Notes under the pieces: model-generated
Seen by the model: the letters and a program-made list of their open reading frames with translations, nothing else
What the model was told of the DNA's origin: nothing
The model's database searches: none
Position numbers and translations under genes: made by a program
NCBI GenBank assembly: GCA_023662825.1
Contig: JAMPIH010000003.1
Span: 123,120 to 187,119, forward strand
Direction of reading: 5' to 3'
DNA from: Bacteroides sp.
GTDB lineage: Bacteria > Bacteroidota > Bacteroidia > Bacteroidales > P3
Length of the DNA stretch: 64,000 nucleotides
Shown: one piece after another, positions 28,832 to 38,356 of the stretch
Layout: the number at the start of each line of letters is the position of its first letter
Position numbering within the stretch: position 1 is the stretch's first letter

Positions 28832-29284
28832 ATTATAGATGTGTTTTCGGATAAACGACACGTAAAATTAACCATATTTGCCGGTTTGGCCGGCGCGCCC
28901 CGCGAAAACAGGACACTTTTCGAGAAAAACACGGCCAGAGAAAGAAATTTATCAACCGTTTGATAAGTTTCTTCCCACCCCTCCTTCCGGAAAGGTAATG
29001 AACAATCACCCTCCGTAAAAATTTTAAGAAACTTTTACCGGGTCGGAATCCAGCCCCGTGCGCCATAAAATCACAACATCAAGAAAATCACCATACAACA
29101 TTCCAAAACTACACGACAGCACCGATTTCGTTTACACATTCTTTCTTAAAAAACAAGAGCCGGCACACTTTTTTTTTACCTTTTTTCAGCCCATCTTTGC
29201 AAGCGAAAATCACGTGTTGAAAAGTCCGGAGAACACCACTTATCAACAGCCGATATATCACACTAACGTTTTATTTTAGCCGAG
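28832..29284 (+). promoter_or_regulatory. dnaA leader region with DnaA-box-like sites
   Basis: A 453-base AT-rich intergenic region with no ORF of note. It holds a 14-bp inverted repeat (28942-28955 and 28960-28973, one mismatch, loop CCGT) that contains TTATCAACC facing a reverse TTATCAA. A TTATCAACA site lies at 29241-29249, 36 bases before the dnaA ATG. CATCTTTG at 29192-29199 is a near -7 box. TTATCAACA differs by one base from the TTATCCACA DnaA box, so autoregulation by DnaA, or an origin, is possible. Confidence 0.45.
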
Positions 29285-30703
29285 ATGGAAAAGAATCATA
29301 CCTCCGTATGGGAAGAATGCCTTGAGATCTTCCGCGACAATTTGGGTGACACCGCCAATTACAAAGCGTGGTTCACTCCCATCAAAGCCGTAAAGTTAGA
29401 AAACAACACCCTTACCATACAAGTTCCCAGTCCGTTTTTCTGTGAATGGCTCGAAGAACACTATGTAGGCTTATTACGTTCCGCCATCAAGCGTACGTTG
29501 GGTCCGGAAGGCCGCCTGGAATACTCTGTGATCGTGGATAACACCAACCCGTACGCGGTAACAGCCGAAAGCGGATACAAAAAAGAAACCCGAAACCAGC
29601 CTACCGCCATGCCCATTCCGCAAAGAAACCAGCAACTGCCCGACCCGTTCATCATTCCGGGAATCAAGAAAATAAAGGTCAATTCCCAGCTGAACCCCGC
29701 CTATTCCTTCGATAATTTCGTGGAAGGCGAATGCAACCGTCTGGCACGCTCTGTGGGCTATTCCATTGCCGAGAAACCGGGCAAGACGGGATTCAACCCC
29801 CTGTTCCTGTACAGCCCCATCGGATTGGGCAAGACCCACCTGATGAACGCCATCGGCCTGCAGGCCAAGCTGAACTATCCCGACCTCACGGTGCTGTACG
29901 TTTCGGCAGAGCTCTTCACGCAGCAGTTCATCGACTCCTGCCGCAACAACACCACCAACGACTTCACGCACTTCTACCAACTGATTGACGTGCTGTTGAT
30001 CGACGACATCCACAAACTGGCGGGAAAAGATAAGACGCAGGACGCTTTCTTCCAGATATTCAACCAACTGCATCAGAGCGGAAAGCAAATCATCATTTCG
30101 TCCGACAAGCCGCCGGTAGAACTGCAGGGCATCGACCAACGGCTGCTGTCCCGCTTCAAGTGGGGGCTGGCTGCCGAGCTGCAGGTGCCCGACGTGGAGA
30201 CCCGCATCGCCATCCTGCAGAAGAAACTGCACTCCAACGGGGTAGAGATGCCCAAGGAGGTTATCGAGTACATCGCCTACAGCATCTCCACCAACGTGCG
30301 CGAGATGGAAGGCGTGCTCAACTCGCTGCTGGCGCAGTCGATCCACAACAAGAAGACCATCACGATGGAACTGGCGCGCAAGATGATCGACCAGATCGTG
30401 CACAACTCCGCCAAGGAAATCTCCATCGACTATATCCAGAAGGTTATCTGCGACCATTTCGAACTGCCGGTGGACAAGATACACTCCAACACCCGCCGCC
30501 GCGAGATCGTGATCGCCCGCCAGCTGGCCATGTATTTCGCCAAGAAGCACACCAAGAATTCCCTGGCCGCCATCGGCGCCCAGTGCGGCAAGCGCGACCA
30601 CGCCACGGTGCTGCACGCCTGCAAGACCATCCAGAACCTGATTGAAACCGACAAGGCGTTCAAGGGCGTGGTGGAAGAACTGGACAAAAAAATCAAAAAC
30701 TGA
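29285..30703 (+). CDS. dnaA: Chromosomal replication initiator protein DnaA
   Basis: 472 residues. Domain I is about 5-85 ('SVWEECLEIFRDNLGDTANYKAWF'), with a short linker after it. The AAA+ domain III has Walker A 'SPIGLGKTHLMNAIG' (about 176-190) and Walker B 'DVLLIDDIHKLAGKDKTQ'. Domain IV (about 380-472) has 'RREIVIARQLAMYFAKKHTKNSLAAIG' and the DnaA signature 'GKRDHATVLHACKTI'. It initiates replication at oriC. Genes on either side (rny, methyltransferase) are not the usual dnaN-recF neighbours, as is common in Bacteroidota. Confidence 0.98.
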   Translation: MEKNHTSVWEECLEIFRDNLGDTANYKAWFTPIKAVKLENNTLTIQVPSPFFCEWLEEHYVGLLRSAIKRTLGPEGRLEYSVIVDNTNPYAVTAESGYKKETRNQPTAMPIPQRNQQLPDPFIIPGIKKIKVNSQLNPAYSFDNFVEGECNRLARSVGYSIAEKPGKTGFNPLFLYSPIGLGKTHLMNAIGLQAKLNYPDLTVLYVSAELFTQQFIDSCRNNTTNDFTHFYQLIDVLLIDDIHKLAGKDKTQDAFFQIFNQLHQSGKQIIISSDKPPVELQGIDQRLLSRFKWGLAAELQVPDVETRIAILQKKLHSNGVEMPKEVIEYIAYSISTNVREMEGVLNSLLAQSIHNKKTITMELARKMIDQIVHNSAKEISIDYIQKVICDHFELPVDKIHSNTRRREIVIARQLAMYFAKKHTKNSLAAIGAQCGKRDHATVLHACKTIQNLIETDKAFKGVVEELDKKIKN

Positions 30704-30711
30704 TTTTTCCC

Positions 30712-31431
30712 ATGGCAACTCTGTTCCTGTTGCCCAGCTGTCTCGGCGATACGCCCGTAAGCGCCGTGTTGCCCGCCGATTATCTATCGCGGATAGAACA
30801 TCTCCGTGCCTTTTTTGTGGAAGACCTGCGCTCGGCCAGGCGTTTCTTGCGCAAGGCCGGCTTCAACGCCCCTTTCGGGGAAGTTACCTTCGTGGAACTG
30901 AACGAACATACGAAAGAAAGCAGCATCGAGCTGTTGCTGCAGAAACAGTCGCTGGATCCGGCATCGTTTTCGAGGCAGGACATCGGCGTGATTTCGGAAG
31001 CGGGGCTGCCCTGCGTGGCCGACCCCGGCGCGATGGCCGTGGAATGGGCGCACCGCAAGGGCCTGAAGGTGGTTCCGCTGAGCGGCCCCTCCTCGCTGTT
31101 CATGGCGCTGATGGCCTCGGGCTTCAACGGACAGAATTTCTGCTTTTCGGGCTACCTGCCGGTAGAGGCCAAAGACAGGCAGGCCCGCCTCGTGGAACTG
31201 GAATCGCGCTCGCGCAAGACTGGGCAGACGCAGATCTTTATCGAAACGCCCTACCGCAGCCGCCAGATGCTGGAAAGCATACTTTCCGCCTGCCGCCCGG
31301 AAACGCGCCTGTGTGTTGCCTGCAACATCACCCTGCCCGACGAGCTGATCGTTACCCGCAGTGTGGAGCAATGGCGCAGCAAGCCGGCAGACATCAACAA
31401 GAAAAACACCGTATTCCTTATCTCAGCATGA
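30712..31431 (+). CDS. SAM-dependent methyltransferase, tetrapyrrole-methylase fold (RsmI-like)
   Basis: 239 residues with the tetrapyrrole methylase fold: 'IGVISEAGLPCVADPGAMAVEWAH' is the SAM-site motif, and 'VVPLSGPSSLFMALMASGF' and 'TQIFIETPYRSRQML' match RsmI-type rRNA 2'-O-methyltransferases. The N terminus lacks the usual 'LYVVATPIGNL' and reads 'LFLLPSCLGDTP', as in a Bacteroidota paralogue group. Target RNA or substrate is therefore not certain. Its stop overlaps the rarA start (ATGA). Confidence 0.85.
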   Translation: MATLFLLPSCLGDTPVSAVLPADYLSRIEHLRAFFVEDLRSARRFLRKAGFNAPFGEVTFVELNEHTKESSIELLLQKQSLDPASFSRQDIGVISEAGLPCVADPGAMAVEWAHRKGLKVVPLSGPSSLFMALMASGFNGQNFCFSGYLPVEAKDRQARLVELESRSRKTGQTQIFIETPYRSRQMLESILSACRPETRLCVACNITLPDELIVTRSVEQWRSKPADINKKNTVFLISA

Positions 31432-32786
31432 ACCCGCCATTAGCCGAACAACTACGTCCGCAACGCCTGGAAGAGTACATCGGGCAGACCCATCTTATGG
31501 GTCAAGGCGCGGTGCTGGAGAAAGCCATACTGTCGGGCAACCTGCCCTCGATGATTCTGTGGGGGCCTCCCGGCGTGGGCAAGACCACGCTGGCCTACCT
31601 TATTTCCAAATACCTGGACCGGCCTTTCTTTACGCTGAGCGCGGTGCTGGCCGGGGTAAAGGACGTGCGGGAGGTATTGGACAAGGCCGAACGCATGCAG
31701 AAATCCACGGCACTGCTCGACTCGCCCTCGCTGTTCGAGTCGGCGGCTCCCAAACCCCGCAACCCGCAGGGCAAGCGCCCCATCCTGTTCATCGACGAAA
31801 TACACCGGTTCAGCAAGTCGCAGCAGGATTCGCTCTTAGGCGCGGTCGAAAAGGGCACCATCACCTTTATCGGCGCCACCACCGAGAACCCCTCCTTCGA
31901 GGTGATCTCGCCGCTTCTGTCGCGCTGCCAGGTGTATGTGCTGCAGAACCTTTCCTCCGAAGAACTGGACGAGCTCATAGCCCGCGCCGTGAATCATATC
32001 CGGGAACGCTATCATCTCGACATTCAGATTGAGGAAAGCAACGCCCTCAAGCGCATTTCGGGCGGAGACGGCCGCAAGCTGCTCAACGCCATCGAACTGG
32101 TGGCGGGCGAGCTGATGGCCGACCCCAAGAACGCCGTCCAGGGCGCACGCCCCGTCGTTACCGACCGACTGGTGACGAGCCTCATACAGCAGAATCTGGC
32201 CACCTACGACAAAGACGGCGAGAACCACTACGACATCATATCGGCCTTCATCAAGTCGCTGCGGGGCAGCGACCCCAACGCCGCCGTGTATTACCTGGCG
32301 CGCATGCTCTCCGCGGGCGAGGACGTGAAGTTCATTGCCCGCCGCATGGTGATCCTGGCTTCCGAAGACATCGGCAACGCCAATCCGAACGCGCTGTTGC
32401 TGGCCAACGCCTGCTTCGACACGGTGCACAAGATAGGCTATCCCGAATGCCGCATCACGCTGAGCCAGACCGCCGTATATCTGGCCTGCTCGCCCAAGAG
32501 CAACGCCTCCTACATGGCCATCGACGCGGCCCTGGCGGAAATCAAGCAGTCGGGCGACCTGCCGGTGCCCCTGCACCTGCGCAACGCGCCCACCAAGCTG
32601 ATGAAGGAGTTAGGTTATCACGACGGCTACAGGTACGCCCACGATTTCGAGGGCAATTTCACCGAACAGGAATTCCTGCCCGAACAGCTAAGCGGCAAGA
32701 CGTTCTACGAACCCGGCAACAACCCCAAGGAAAACGAAATGCGCAGCCGCCTGCAACGGCTCTGGAAAGATAAATACGGATATTAG
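31428..32786 (+). CDS. rarA: Replication-associated recombination protein RarA (MgsA)
   Basis: 452 residues from the ATG at 31428, which overlaps the previous stop. It starts 'MNPPLAEQLRPQRLEEYIGQTHLMG', the standard RarA N terminus. AAA+ motifs are 'GPPGVGKTTLAYL' (about 44-56) and 'LFIDEIHRFSKSQQDSLL'. The C-terminal tetramerisation part has 'DIISAFIKSLRGSDPNAAVYYLARML'. It acts at stalled replication forks. Confidence 0.95.
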   Translation: MNPPLAEQLRPQRLEEYIGQTHLMGQGAVLEKAILSGNLPSMILWGPPGVGKTTLAYLISKYLDRPFFTLSAVLAGVKDVREVLDKAERMQKSTALLDSPSLFESAAPKPRNPQGKRPILFIDEIHRFSKSQQDSLLGAVEKGTITFIGATTENPSFEVISPLLSRCQVYVLQNLSSEELDELIARAVNHIRERYHLDIQIEESNALKRISGGDGRKLLNAIELVAGELMADPKNAVQGARPVVTDRLVTSLIQQNLATYDKDGENHYDIISAFIKSLRGSDPNAAVYYLARMLSAGEDVKFIARRMVILASEDIGNANPNALLLANACFDTVHKIGYPECRITLSQTAVYLACSPKSNASYMAIDAALAEIKQSGDLPVPLHLRNAPTKLMKELGYHDGYRYAHDFEGNFTEQEFLPEQLSGKTFYEPGNNPKENEMRSRLQRLWKDKYGY

Positions 32787-32788
32787 CC

Positions 32789-33208
32789 ATGAGTATCATC
32801 GAAAAACAAGAACAGCTCGTACAACAGTTTTCGGCGCTTTCCGAATGGATGGACCGTTACACCCTGCTCATAGAGAAAGGCAAGGAATGTCCGGTATTGC
32901 CCGACAGCGACAAGAACGAGGCCTTCCTGATAAAGGGATGCCAGTCGCGGGTGTGGATCAAGGCCGAACTGAAGGACGGGAAGGTGTATTTCAAGGCGGA
33001 TTCCGACGCGGTGATCACCAAGGGCATCGCCTCGCTGCTCATCTACGTGTTTTCGGGAGAAGCCCCGCAGGATATCGTGAACGCGCCGGTGGATTTCCTG
33101 GACCGTATGGGGCTCAAGGAGCACCTTTCCCCCACCCGCTCCAACGGGCTCACGGCCATGCTCAAGCAGATAAAGCTCTACGCGCTGGCATTGAGCATCA
33201 AGAAATAA
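32789..33208 (+). CDS. sufE: SufE-family sulfur acceptor protein
   Basis: 139 residues. It accepts persulfide sulfur from the SufS cysteine desulfurase for Fe-S cluster assembly. The acceptor cysteine is in 'IKGCQSRVWI' (about 47-56), and 'FSALSEWMDRYTLLIEKGKECP' is the family N terminus. Located 2 bases after rarA; suf genes are not in the window. Confidence 0.93.
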   Translation: MSIIEKQEQLVQQFSALSEWMDRYTLLIEKGKECPVLPDSDKNEAFLIKGCQSRVWIKAELKDGKVYFKADSDAVITKGIASLLIYVFSGEAPQDIVNAPVDFLDRMGLKEHLSPTRSNGLTAMLKQIKLYALALSIKK

Positions 33209-33220
33209 AAACAGAAAACA

Positions 33221-34216
33221 ATGGGTTTGGATCTACAGCAACATACCTCAGCCGATTTAGCTGTCTTCAATAAGAAATTCCAGGAATTCATTGCCGGCGA
33301 CTTCCCGGAGATAGAGCAGGTATATGGCCAGCTTTTCCAGTCGAAGGGAAAACAGCTGCGGCCGCTCATGGTGCTGCTTACCCACCGGCTTTTCCGTGAG
33401 GAAATTTCCGAGCAGGCGTATCTGGCGGCATCCTTGGTGGAAATCGTACACATGGCCTCTCTTGTGCACGACGATGTGGTGGATATGGCGGACATACGGC
33501 GCGGCAAGGCTTCGATACGCTCGCTTTTCGGCAACAAGACCGCGGTGCTGGCGGGCGACTACATGCTTACCAACGCCTTCCTGAAAGCCTACGACGGCGA
33601 GGACACCCAACTGTTGCTCTTTTTGGTGGAAGTGATCCGGCAGATGAGCGCGGGCGAGCTCATTCAATTAGAAAACGTGGGCAATCCCGACTCGAACGAG
33701 GAAACCTATTACCGCATTATCGAACGCAAGACCGCCGCGCTGTTCGGCTGCTGCTGCCAGTGCGGGGCGCACACCGCCCAGGCAGGCAAAGAGGAAATGG
33801 AACTGGTGCGCGAGATCGGCAGGAACGCCGGACTGGTGTTCCAGATAAAGGACGATCTGCTGGATCTCGACACCCGGCACGACAACGGCAAGCAATACGG
33901 CAACGACCTGCTGGAAGGCAAGCTTACGCTGCCGGCCCTGCACTACCTGCAGCACTGCCCCGCCTCCGAGAAGGAAGACTTCTTCGTGCGCCTGCACGCC
34001 CTGGTGGAACGCCACAACAGCCCCGACCACAACATGGAGGAAAAAGACGCAGACCTCGACCTGCTGATAGACCGCATAAAGCAGTCGGGCGGCGAGGAAT
34101 ATGCCGTACAACAGGCCGGACGGTTCACCCAACAGGCATGGGACGCCTACCGCCGCCTAGGCAAGGAATCGCCCGCTTTCGAAGCCTTGCTGACCCAAAT
34201 CTGCCAAACCCGATAG
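33221..34216 (+). CDS. Long-chain polyprenyl diphosphate synthase (IspB-like)
   Basis: 331 residues that extend allylic diphosphates with IPP, giving the side chain of menaquinone. First aspartate-rich motif 'HDDVVDMADIRRGK' (about 86-99); second 'IKDDLLDLD' (about 208-216). Also 'LRPLMVLLTHRLF' and 'GDYMLTNAFLKAY'. Product length is not readable from sequence; octaprenyl is common for this clade. It is followed closely by a small coiled-coil gene and an AarF kinase, which suggests a quinone context. Confidence 0.92.
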   Translation: MGLDLQQHTSADLAVFNKKFQEFIAGDFPEIEQVYGQLFQSKGKQLRPLMVLLTHRLFREEISEQAYLAASLVEIVHMASLVHDDVVDMADIRRGKASIRSLFGNKTAVLAGDYMLTNAFLKAYDGEDTQLLLFLVEVIRQMSAGELIQLENVGNPDSNEETYYRIIERKTAALFGCCCQCGAHTAQAGKEEMELVREIGRNAGLVFQIKDDLLDLDTRHDNGKQYGNDLLEGKLTLPALHYLQHCPASEKEDFFVRLHALVERHNSPDHNMEEKDADLDLLIDRIKQSGGEEYAVQQAGRFTQQAWDAYRRLGKESPAFEALLTQICQTR

Positions 34217-34219
34217 CAT

Positions 34220-34531
34220 ATGAACGACAAACTGAATTTCCTGCTGCGCACAGCACTCTCGGCCGCCACCGAAGACAGAGAATCCTTTATCGAAAAGTTC
34301 AGCACCGTATTGGAAGAATACACGGGCCTGGACAGGCAGACCGGCGCCAATGCCGGCAAATACGTGGCGAACGGACTTGTCGCGCTCCGGCAAGAACTCG
34401 AGGACACCGCCGCCCGCAAACAGGCTTCTGGGCAGACCGGCTGCGAGGCCGGCGAACTGGCGGAAGAACTGGAACAGATCAAGCAGCGCCTGGACGAAAT
34501 CCTTCAACGCCTCGATACTCCCAAGGCATAA
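34220..34531 (+). CDS. Small helical protein next to AarF kinase
   Basis: 103 residues, helical throughout, with a C-terminal coiled coil ('GELAEELEQIKQRLDEILQRL'). It resembles phasin-like or UbiK-like small helical proteins that sit next to UbiB/AarF kinases in other bacteria; this is a resemblance of type and position, not of recognisable sequence. It lies 3 bases after the polyprenyl synthase and 12 before the kinase. Confidence 0.65.
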   Translation: MNDKLNFLLRTALSAATEDRESFIEKFSTVLEEYTGLDRQTGANAGKYVANGLVALRQELEDTAARKQASGQTGCEAGELAEELEQIKQRLDEILQRLDTPKA

Positions 34532-34543
34532 TACCGTCGAATC

Positions 34544-36184
34544 ATGAAAATCCTGAATCTCTACACCGGCTTTCTGGAACTATGCCGCTTCCTGCAGATT
34601 TTCCGGATACTGCTCCGGCACGGCATCTCGTCCTGGTTCTGGGGCACGCGCATGGGCAAGCGCCACATCAAGCGGCATCCCGAAAAAGAACTGCGTTCGG
34701 GGCCGGAACAGCTGCGCATGTTGATCGAGGATCTGGGGCCCACGTTCGTGAAATTCGGACAGATCCTGGCCGACCGCCCCGACGTGCTTTCGGAACGCAT
34801 CCGCTCCGAACTCAAGAAACTGCAGTCGCAGGTGGTTCCCTTCGACAACCACACCGCCGTGAACCTGATCGAGAACGAACTGGGCCGGAAGACCGCACAC
34901 GTTTTCGAATGGTTCTCGAACGAATGCATCGCCTCGGCCTCCATCGGCCAGGTGTATGAAGGAAGGCTCAAGAACGGCGACGAGGTGATCATCAAGATAC
35001 AGCGGCCGCACATCGAGAACACCATCAAACTGGACATCAAGCTGCTCAGGCTGATGTCCAACTGGTTCGTGAAGTCTTACCCCAAGTACGCCTACATGGA
35101 TCTTTCGGGCTTCGTGGACGAATTCGCGCAACAGATTTCCAACGAGTTGGACTATTTCAACGAGATGGAGAACATGACGCGCTTCGCCAAGATGTTCGAG
35201 AACGACCCCACCGTGCATATCCCCAAGACCTATCCGGAATATACCACGCGGCGGGTGCTGATTATGGAGAAGATAAAGGGCATCTCGCCCGACCGCATCG
35301 ACTCGCTGCGCCAGAAGGGATACGACCTGCACACCGTGGCCGTGAACGGGGCCAACGCGCTGCTGAAGATGATCATGGAGGAAGGCTTCTTCCATGCCGA
35401 CCCGCATCCGGGCAACATCTTCATCATGCCCGGCAACGTAGTCTGCTTTATCGATTTCGGCATGGTGGGCACGCTGCGCCCGCGCGAGATGAACTTCATC
35501 GCCAAATTCCTGATCAGCTTCGTGCGCAAGAACCCCAAGGGAATGTGCGGGGCGCTGCTCACCATGAGCGGCAAGAAATTCTATCAGGACATAGACGAGC
35601 TGGAATTCGAGCTGGACTCGCTGCTCAAGCGGGTGGGCAACGTGCCGGTGGAGGAAATAAACTTCGCGGGCATCATGCAAAGCTGCATCAACATCCTGGT
35701 AAAGCACAAACTGCGCGTGCCCTCGGGCATGTTCATGCTGGGCAAGGCGTTGCTTACCCTTCAGCGTTTTGCCGGAGAACTCGACCCCGACCTGCCCATC
35801 ACGCCTTTGGTGCTGCCCTACGCCAAACGCCTCGTTTCCACGCAGTACAACCTGCAGAAAGTGGCGGGGGCGGTGTTCGACACCGTGGGCGATTACGTAA
35901 GCCTGGCACGCAGCCTGCCCAACCAGATCAACGAAATCCTCTATAAGATCAAGGAAGGGAAGATCGCGCACGAGATACGCATGGACAATGCCGACTCCAC
36001 CAACAAGGCCCTGCGCAACATCGGCAACCGCATCGTGCTGGCCATACTGCTGATCGGGCTGTTCATCGGATCGGTGCTGCTGTTGGCGCTCGCGCCCGAC
36101 TATCACAGCGGCAAATACTTCATGGGATTCTCCGCCGTCGTCATCACGCTGATGATCCTGTTGCGGATTTTCAGGAAACGATAG
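34544..36184 (+). CDS. AarF/ABC1/UbiB-family atypical kinase
   Basis: 546 residues. The KxGQ motif is 'FVKFGQILADRPDVL' (about 67-81). The ExD/'EWFSNECIASASIGQVYEGRLKNG' region, catalytic 'HADPHPGNIFIMPGN' and metal-binding 'FIDFGMVGTL' follow. The C terminus has two membrane helices (about 492-511 and 522-543). Relatives support coenzyme Q or menaquinone synthesis or lipid transport through ATPase activity. It ends adjacent to the convergent thyA stop, with no space between. Confidence 0.92.
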   Translation: MKILNLYTGFLELCRFLQIFRILLRHGISSWFWGTRMGKRHIKRHPEKELRSGPEQLRMLIEDLGPTFVKFGQILADRPDVLSERIRSELKKLQSQVVPFDNHTAVNLIENELGRKTAHVFEWFSNECIASASIGQVYEGRLKNGDEVIIKIQRPHIENTIKLDIKLLRLMSNWFVKSYPKYAYMDLSGFVDEFAQQISNELDYFNEMENMTRFAKMFENDPTVHIPKTYPEYTTRRVLIMEKIKGISPDRIDSLRQKGYDLHTVAVNGANALLKMIMEEGFFHADPHPGNIFIMPGNVVCFIDFGMVGTLRPREMNFIAKFLISFVRKNPKGMCGALLTMSGKKFYQDIDELEFELDSLLKRVGNVPVEEINFAGIMQSCINILVKHKLRVPSGMFMLGKALLTLQRFAGELDPDLPITPLVLPYAKRLVSTQYNLQKVAGAVFDTVGDYVSLARSLPNQINEILYKIKEGKIAHEIRMDNADSTNKALRNIGNRIVLAILLIGLFIGSVLLLALAPDYHSGKYFMGFSAVVITLMILLRIFRKR

Positions 36185-36979
36185 CTACACCGCCACCTCG
36201 CCCTTGATGGTGGGATGGCTTTGATAGTTCCTTATCTCGATATCCTCGTACCTGAACGAGAACAGGTCCTTTACCTCCGGATTGAGATGCAGTCCGGGCA
36301 ACGGATAGGGTTCACGCCCCAGCTGCAGTTTTACCTGTTCGAAATGGTTGTGGTAGATATGGGCGTCGCCCATGCTGTGTACGAAAACGCCCGGCTTGAG
36401 CCCGCACACCTGCGCCATCATCGAGGTCAGGAGCGCGTAGGAGGCGATATTGAACGGAACGCCCAGAAAGGTGTCGGCGCTGCGCTGGTAGAGCTGGCAG
36501 GAAAGCCGGCCTTCCGCCACGTAAAACTGAAAGAAGGTGTGGCAGGGCGGCAGCGCCATCTTGTCAACGTCGGCGGGATTCCAGGCGGTAACGATCAGGC
36601 GGCGCGAATCGGGATTGGCCTTTATCTGTTGAACCACATCCTTTATCTGGTCGATGTGCCGGCCGTCGGGCGCCACCCAGTCGCGCCACTGCTTTCCGTA
36701 AACGGGGCCGAGCTCGCCGTTCTCGTCCGCCCACTCGTCCCAGATGGTAACCTTGTTCTCGTGCAGGTAACCGATATTGGTCTTGCCCTGCAGCATCCAC
36801 AGCAACTCGTAGATGATGGAGCGCAGGTGCAGTTTCTTGGTGGTCACCAGGGGGAAGCCTTCGGAGAGGTCGAAACGCATCTGATACCCGAAATAACTGC
36901 GGGTTCCCGTGCCGGTCCGGTCCGACTTGTCGGTGCCCTTTTCCATAATGGTGCGGAGCAGGTCGAGGTAGGTTTTCAT
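36185..36979 (-). CDS. thyA: Thymidylate synthase
   Basis: 264 residues, the same length as E. coli ThyA. Converts dUMP to dTMP using methylenetetrahydrofolate. The catalytic Cys is in '[14 protein letters not shown]' (about 146), with '[23 protein letters not shown]', '[14 protein letters not shown]' and '[10 protein letters not shown]'. Located 7 bases after the PhnP-like hydrolase gene. No folA (DHFR) follows in this window. Confidence 0.97.
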   Translation of the reverse strand: MKTYLDLLRTIMEKGTDKSDRTGTGTRSYFGYQMRFDLSEGFPLVTTKKLHLRSIIYELLWMLQGKTNIGYLHENKVTIWDEWADENGELGPVYGKQWRDWVAPDGRHIDQIKDVVQQIKANPDSRRLIVTAWNPADVDKMALPPCHTFFQFYVAEGRLSCQLYQRSADTFLGVPFNIASYALLTSMMAQVCGLKPGVFVHSMGDAHIYHNHFEQVKLQLGREPYPLPGLHLNPEVKDLFSFRYEDIEIRNYQSHPTIKGEVAV

Positions 36980-36986
36980 CGTCTGT

Positions 36987-37748
36987 CTAAAATTCTATCG
37001 TGAGGCCGTCGTAGGCCATCCATACGTTTTGAGGCAATTCGGCCTGGGTCTGCGCGTAACCCAAGGCATGGCCGGTGTGCACCAGGTAGGCTCGTTCGGG
37101 CTTTATCTCGTCTATCAGCTGCAGGGCATCCGAAAGGCTGAAATGCGTCATGTGCGGTTCCTTGCGCAGCGCGTTCACCACCAGGGTCCTGGTGCCGCGA
37201 ATCTTATCCACCGAGGCGCGTTCAATCACCTTGGCGTCGGTAATGTAGGTAAAGTCGCCCATGCGGTAGGCGTTCACCTTCATTTCGTAATGCTGCACCT
37301 CAATGGGCGTTATCTTCAGGTCGCCCACCTGAAAGGCGCGTTTCTCCACCCGATGCAGCTCGAACTGCGGCGCGCCCGGATAGCGGTGGCGGCCGAAAGC
37401 GTACGGCAGGAACGCGTGCACCGACTCTATGGCCTGCCTGTTGGCATAGACCGGCATGGCGCACTGCTGGAAATAGTTATAGGAACGCACCTCATCCAGG
37501 CCGGCGATATGGTCACGGTGCCCGTGGGTCAGCAAGATGGCGTCGATGCGCTGCACCCCGGCGCGCAGCATCTGATAGCGGAAATCGGGACCGGCATCGA
37601 TAAGCACCGTAACCTTAGGCGTTGTGATGAGGGCGCTGGTGCGCAAACGCTTGTCTTTCGGATCGGGCGAGGTGCAGACGGGGCAATGGCAGCCCACCAG
37701 AGGCACGCCCTGCGAAGTTCCGGTTCCCAAAAAAGTAAGACGGTTCAT
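36987..37748 (-). CDS. MBL-fold metallohydrolase, PhnP-like
   Basis: 253 residues from the ATG at 37748 (37754 possible). Motif '[17 protein letters not shown]' is the HxHxDH metal site. An N-terminal '[23 protein letters not shown]' gives the cysteine cluster typical of PhnP-type cyclic phosphodiesterases. Further His in 'HFSLSDAL' and '[11 protein letters not shown]'. Substrate unknown; probably a cyclic phosphate or nucleotide ester. The frame continues upstream without a good start, so the longer version is rejected. Confidence 0.88.
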   Translation of the reverse strand: MNRLTFLGTGTSQGVPLVGCHCPVCTSPDPKDKRLRTSALITTPKVTVLIDAGPDFRYQMLRAGVQRIDAILLTHGHRDHIAGLDEVRSYNYFQQCAMPVYANRQAIESVHAFLPYAFGRHRYPGAPQFELHRVEKRAFQVGDLKITPIEVQHYEMKVNAYRMGDFTYITDAKVIERASVDKIRGTRTLVVNALRKEPHMTHFSLSDALQLIDEIKPERAYLVHTGHALGYAQTQAELPQNVWMAYDGLTIEF

Positions 37749-37796
37749 ACCCATTTTATCAGTGCGCGAAGGTACCCATATAATGCACAGGTTTTG

Positions 37797-37804
37797 TAAA
37801 TTTG
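37797..37804 (+). promoter_or_regulatory. Candidate -7 box upstream of the secreted-protein gene
   Basis: TAAATTTG matches the Bacteroidota -7 consensus 52 bases before the ATG at 37857. No convincing -33 element was found. Confidence 0.45.
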
Positions 37805-37856
37805 CGATGTTTTTATCAACGCGATTATACACATCCGAACTAAAAAAAACAACGAT

Positions 37857-38351
37857 ATGAAAAGCAAGATGTTCTTTACGGCACTGTTGGCCATGGCCGC
37901 CCTGGTACCGGTAAAAGCACAGGTGAAATCGGAAAAGATCGAGCTGCCGCCCGACCAGGTGATCAGACATTTCCGCGCCAATAATTCGGGCACGGTGGTG
38001 GTGGACTGGCGCCAGGTGGAAGACGAGAACAACACCTACATCATCGGTACCTACACCCTGGACGGCGACCGCAAGAAAGTGATTTACCGCGACATGGCGC
38101 ACTACTGCTCCGAAACGCAGATTCCCCTCAACTACTGCCCCGCCAAGCTGAAGGCTGCCGCCGACACCTTGGCCGCCGGCTATGCGCTTAAGGAACTCTA
38201 CTACCAGTCGGCCGGCCGCGACCGTGCCTACCGCGCCGTAATGCAGAAAGGCAAGGGCAAGAAGGCCGTTACCCGCGACCTGCTGTTCAACGCCAAGAGC
38301 GACTTCCTGCGCGAGGAAAAGCCCGAAAACGCACGCATCCACCGCCTGTAG
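37857..38351 (+). CDS. Small secreted protein, unknown function
   Basis: 164 residues with a signal peptide (MKSKMFFTALLAMAALVPVKAQ). The mature part is about 140 residues and rich in charged residues and Tyr, with two cysteines ('HYCSETQIPLNYCP'). Its domain family is not recognised. It lies 5 bases upstream of the IPExxxVDY gene. Probably periplasmic. Confidence 0.7.
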   Translation: MKSKMFFTALLAMAALVPVKAQVKSEKIELPPDQVIRHFRANNSGTVVVDWRQVEDENNTYIIGTYTLDGDRKKVIYRDMAHYCSETQIPLNYCPAKLKAAADTLAAGYALKELYYQSAGRDRAYRAVMQKGKGKKAVTRDLLFNAKSDFLREEKPENARIHRL

Positions 38352-38356
38352 TCCGC

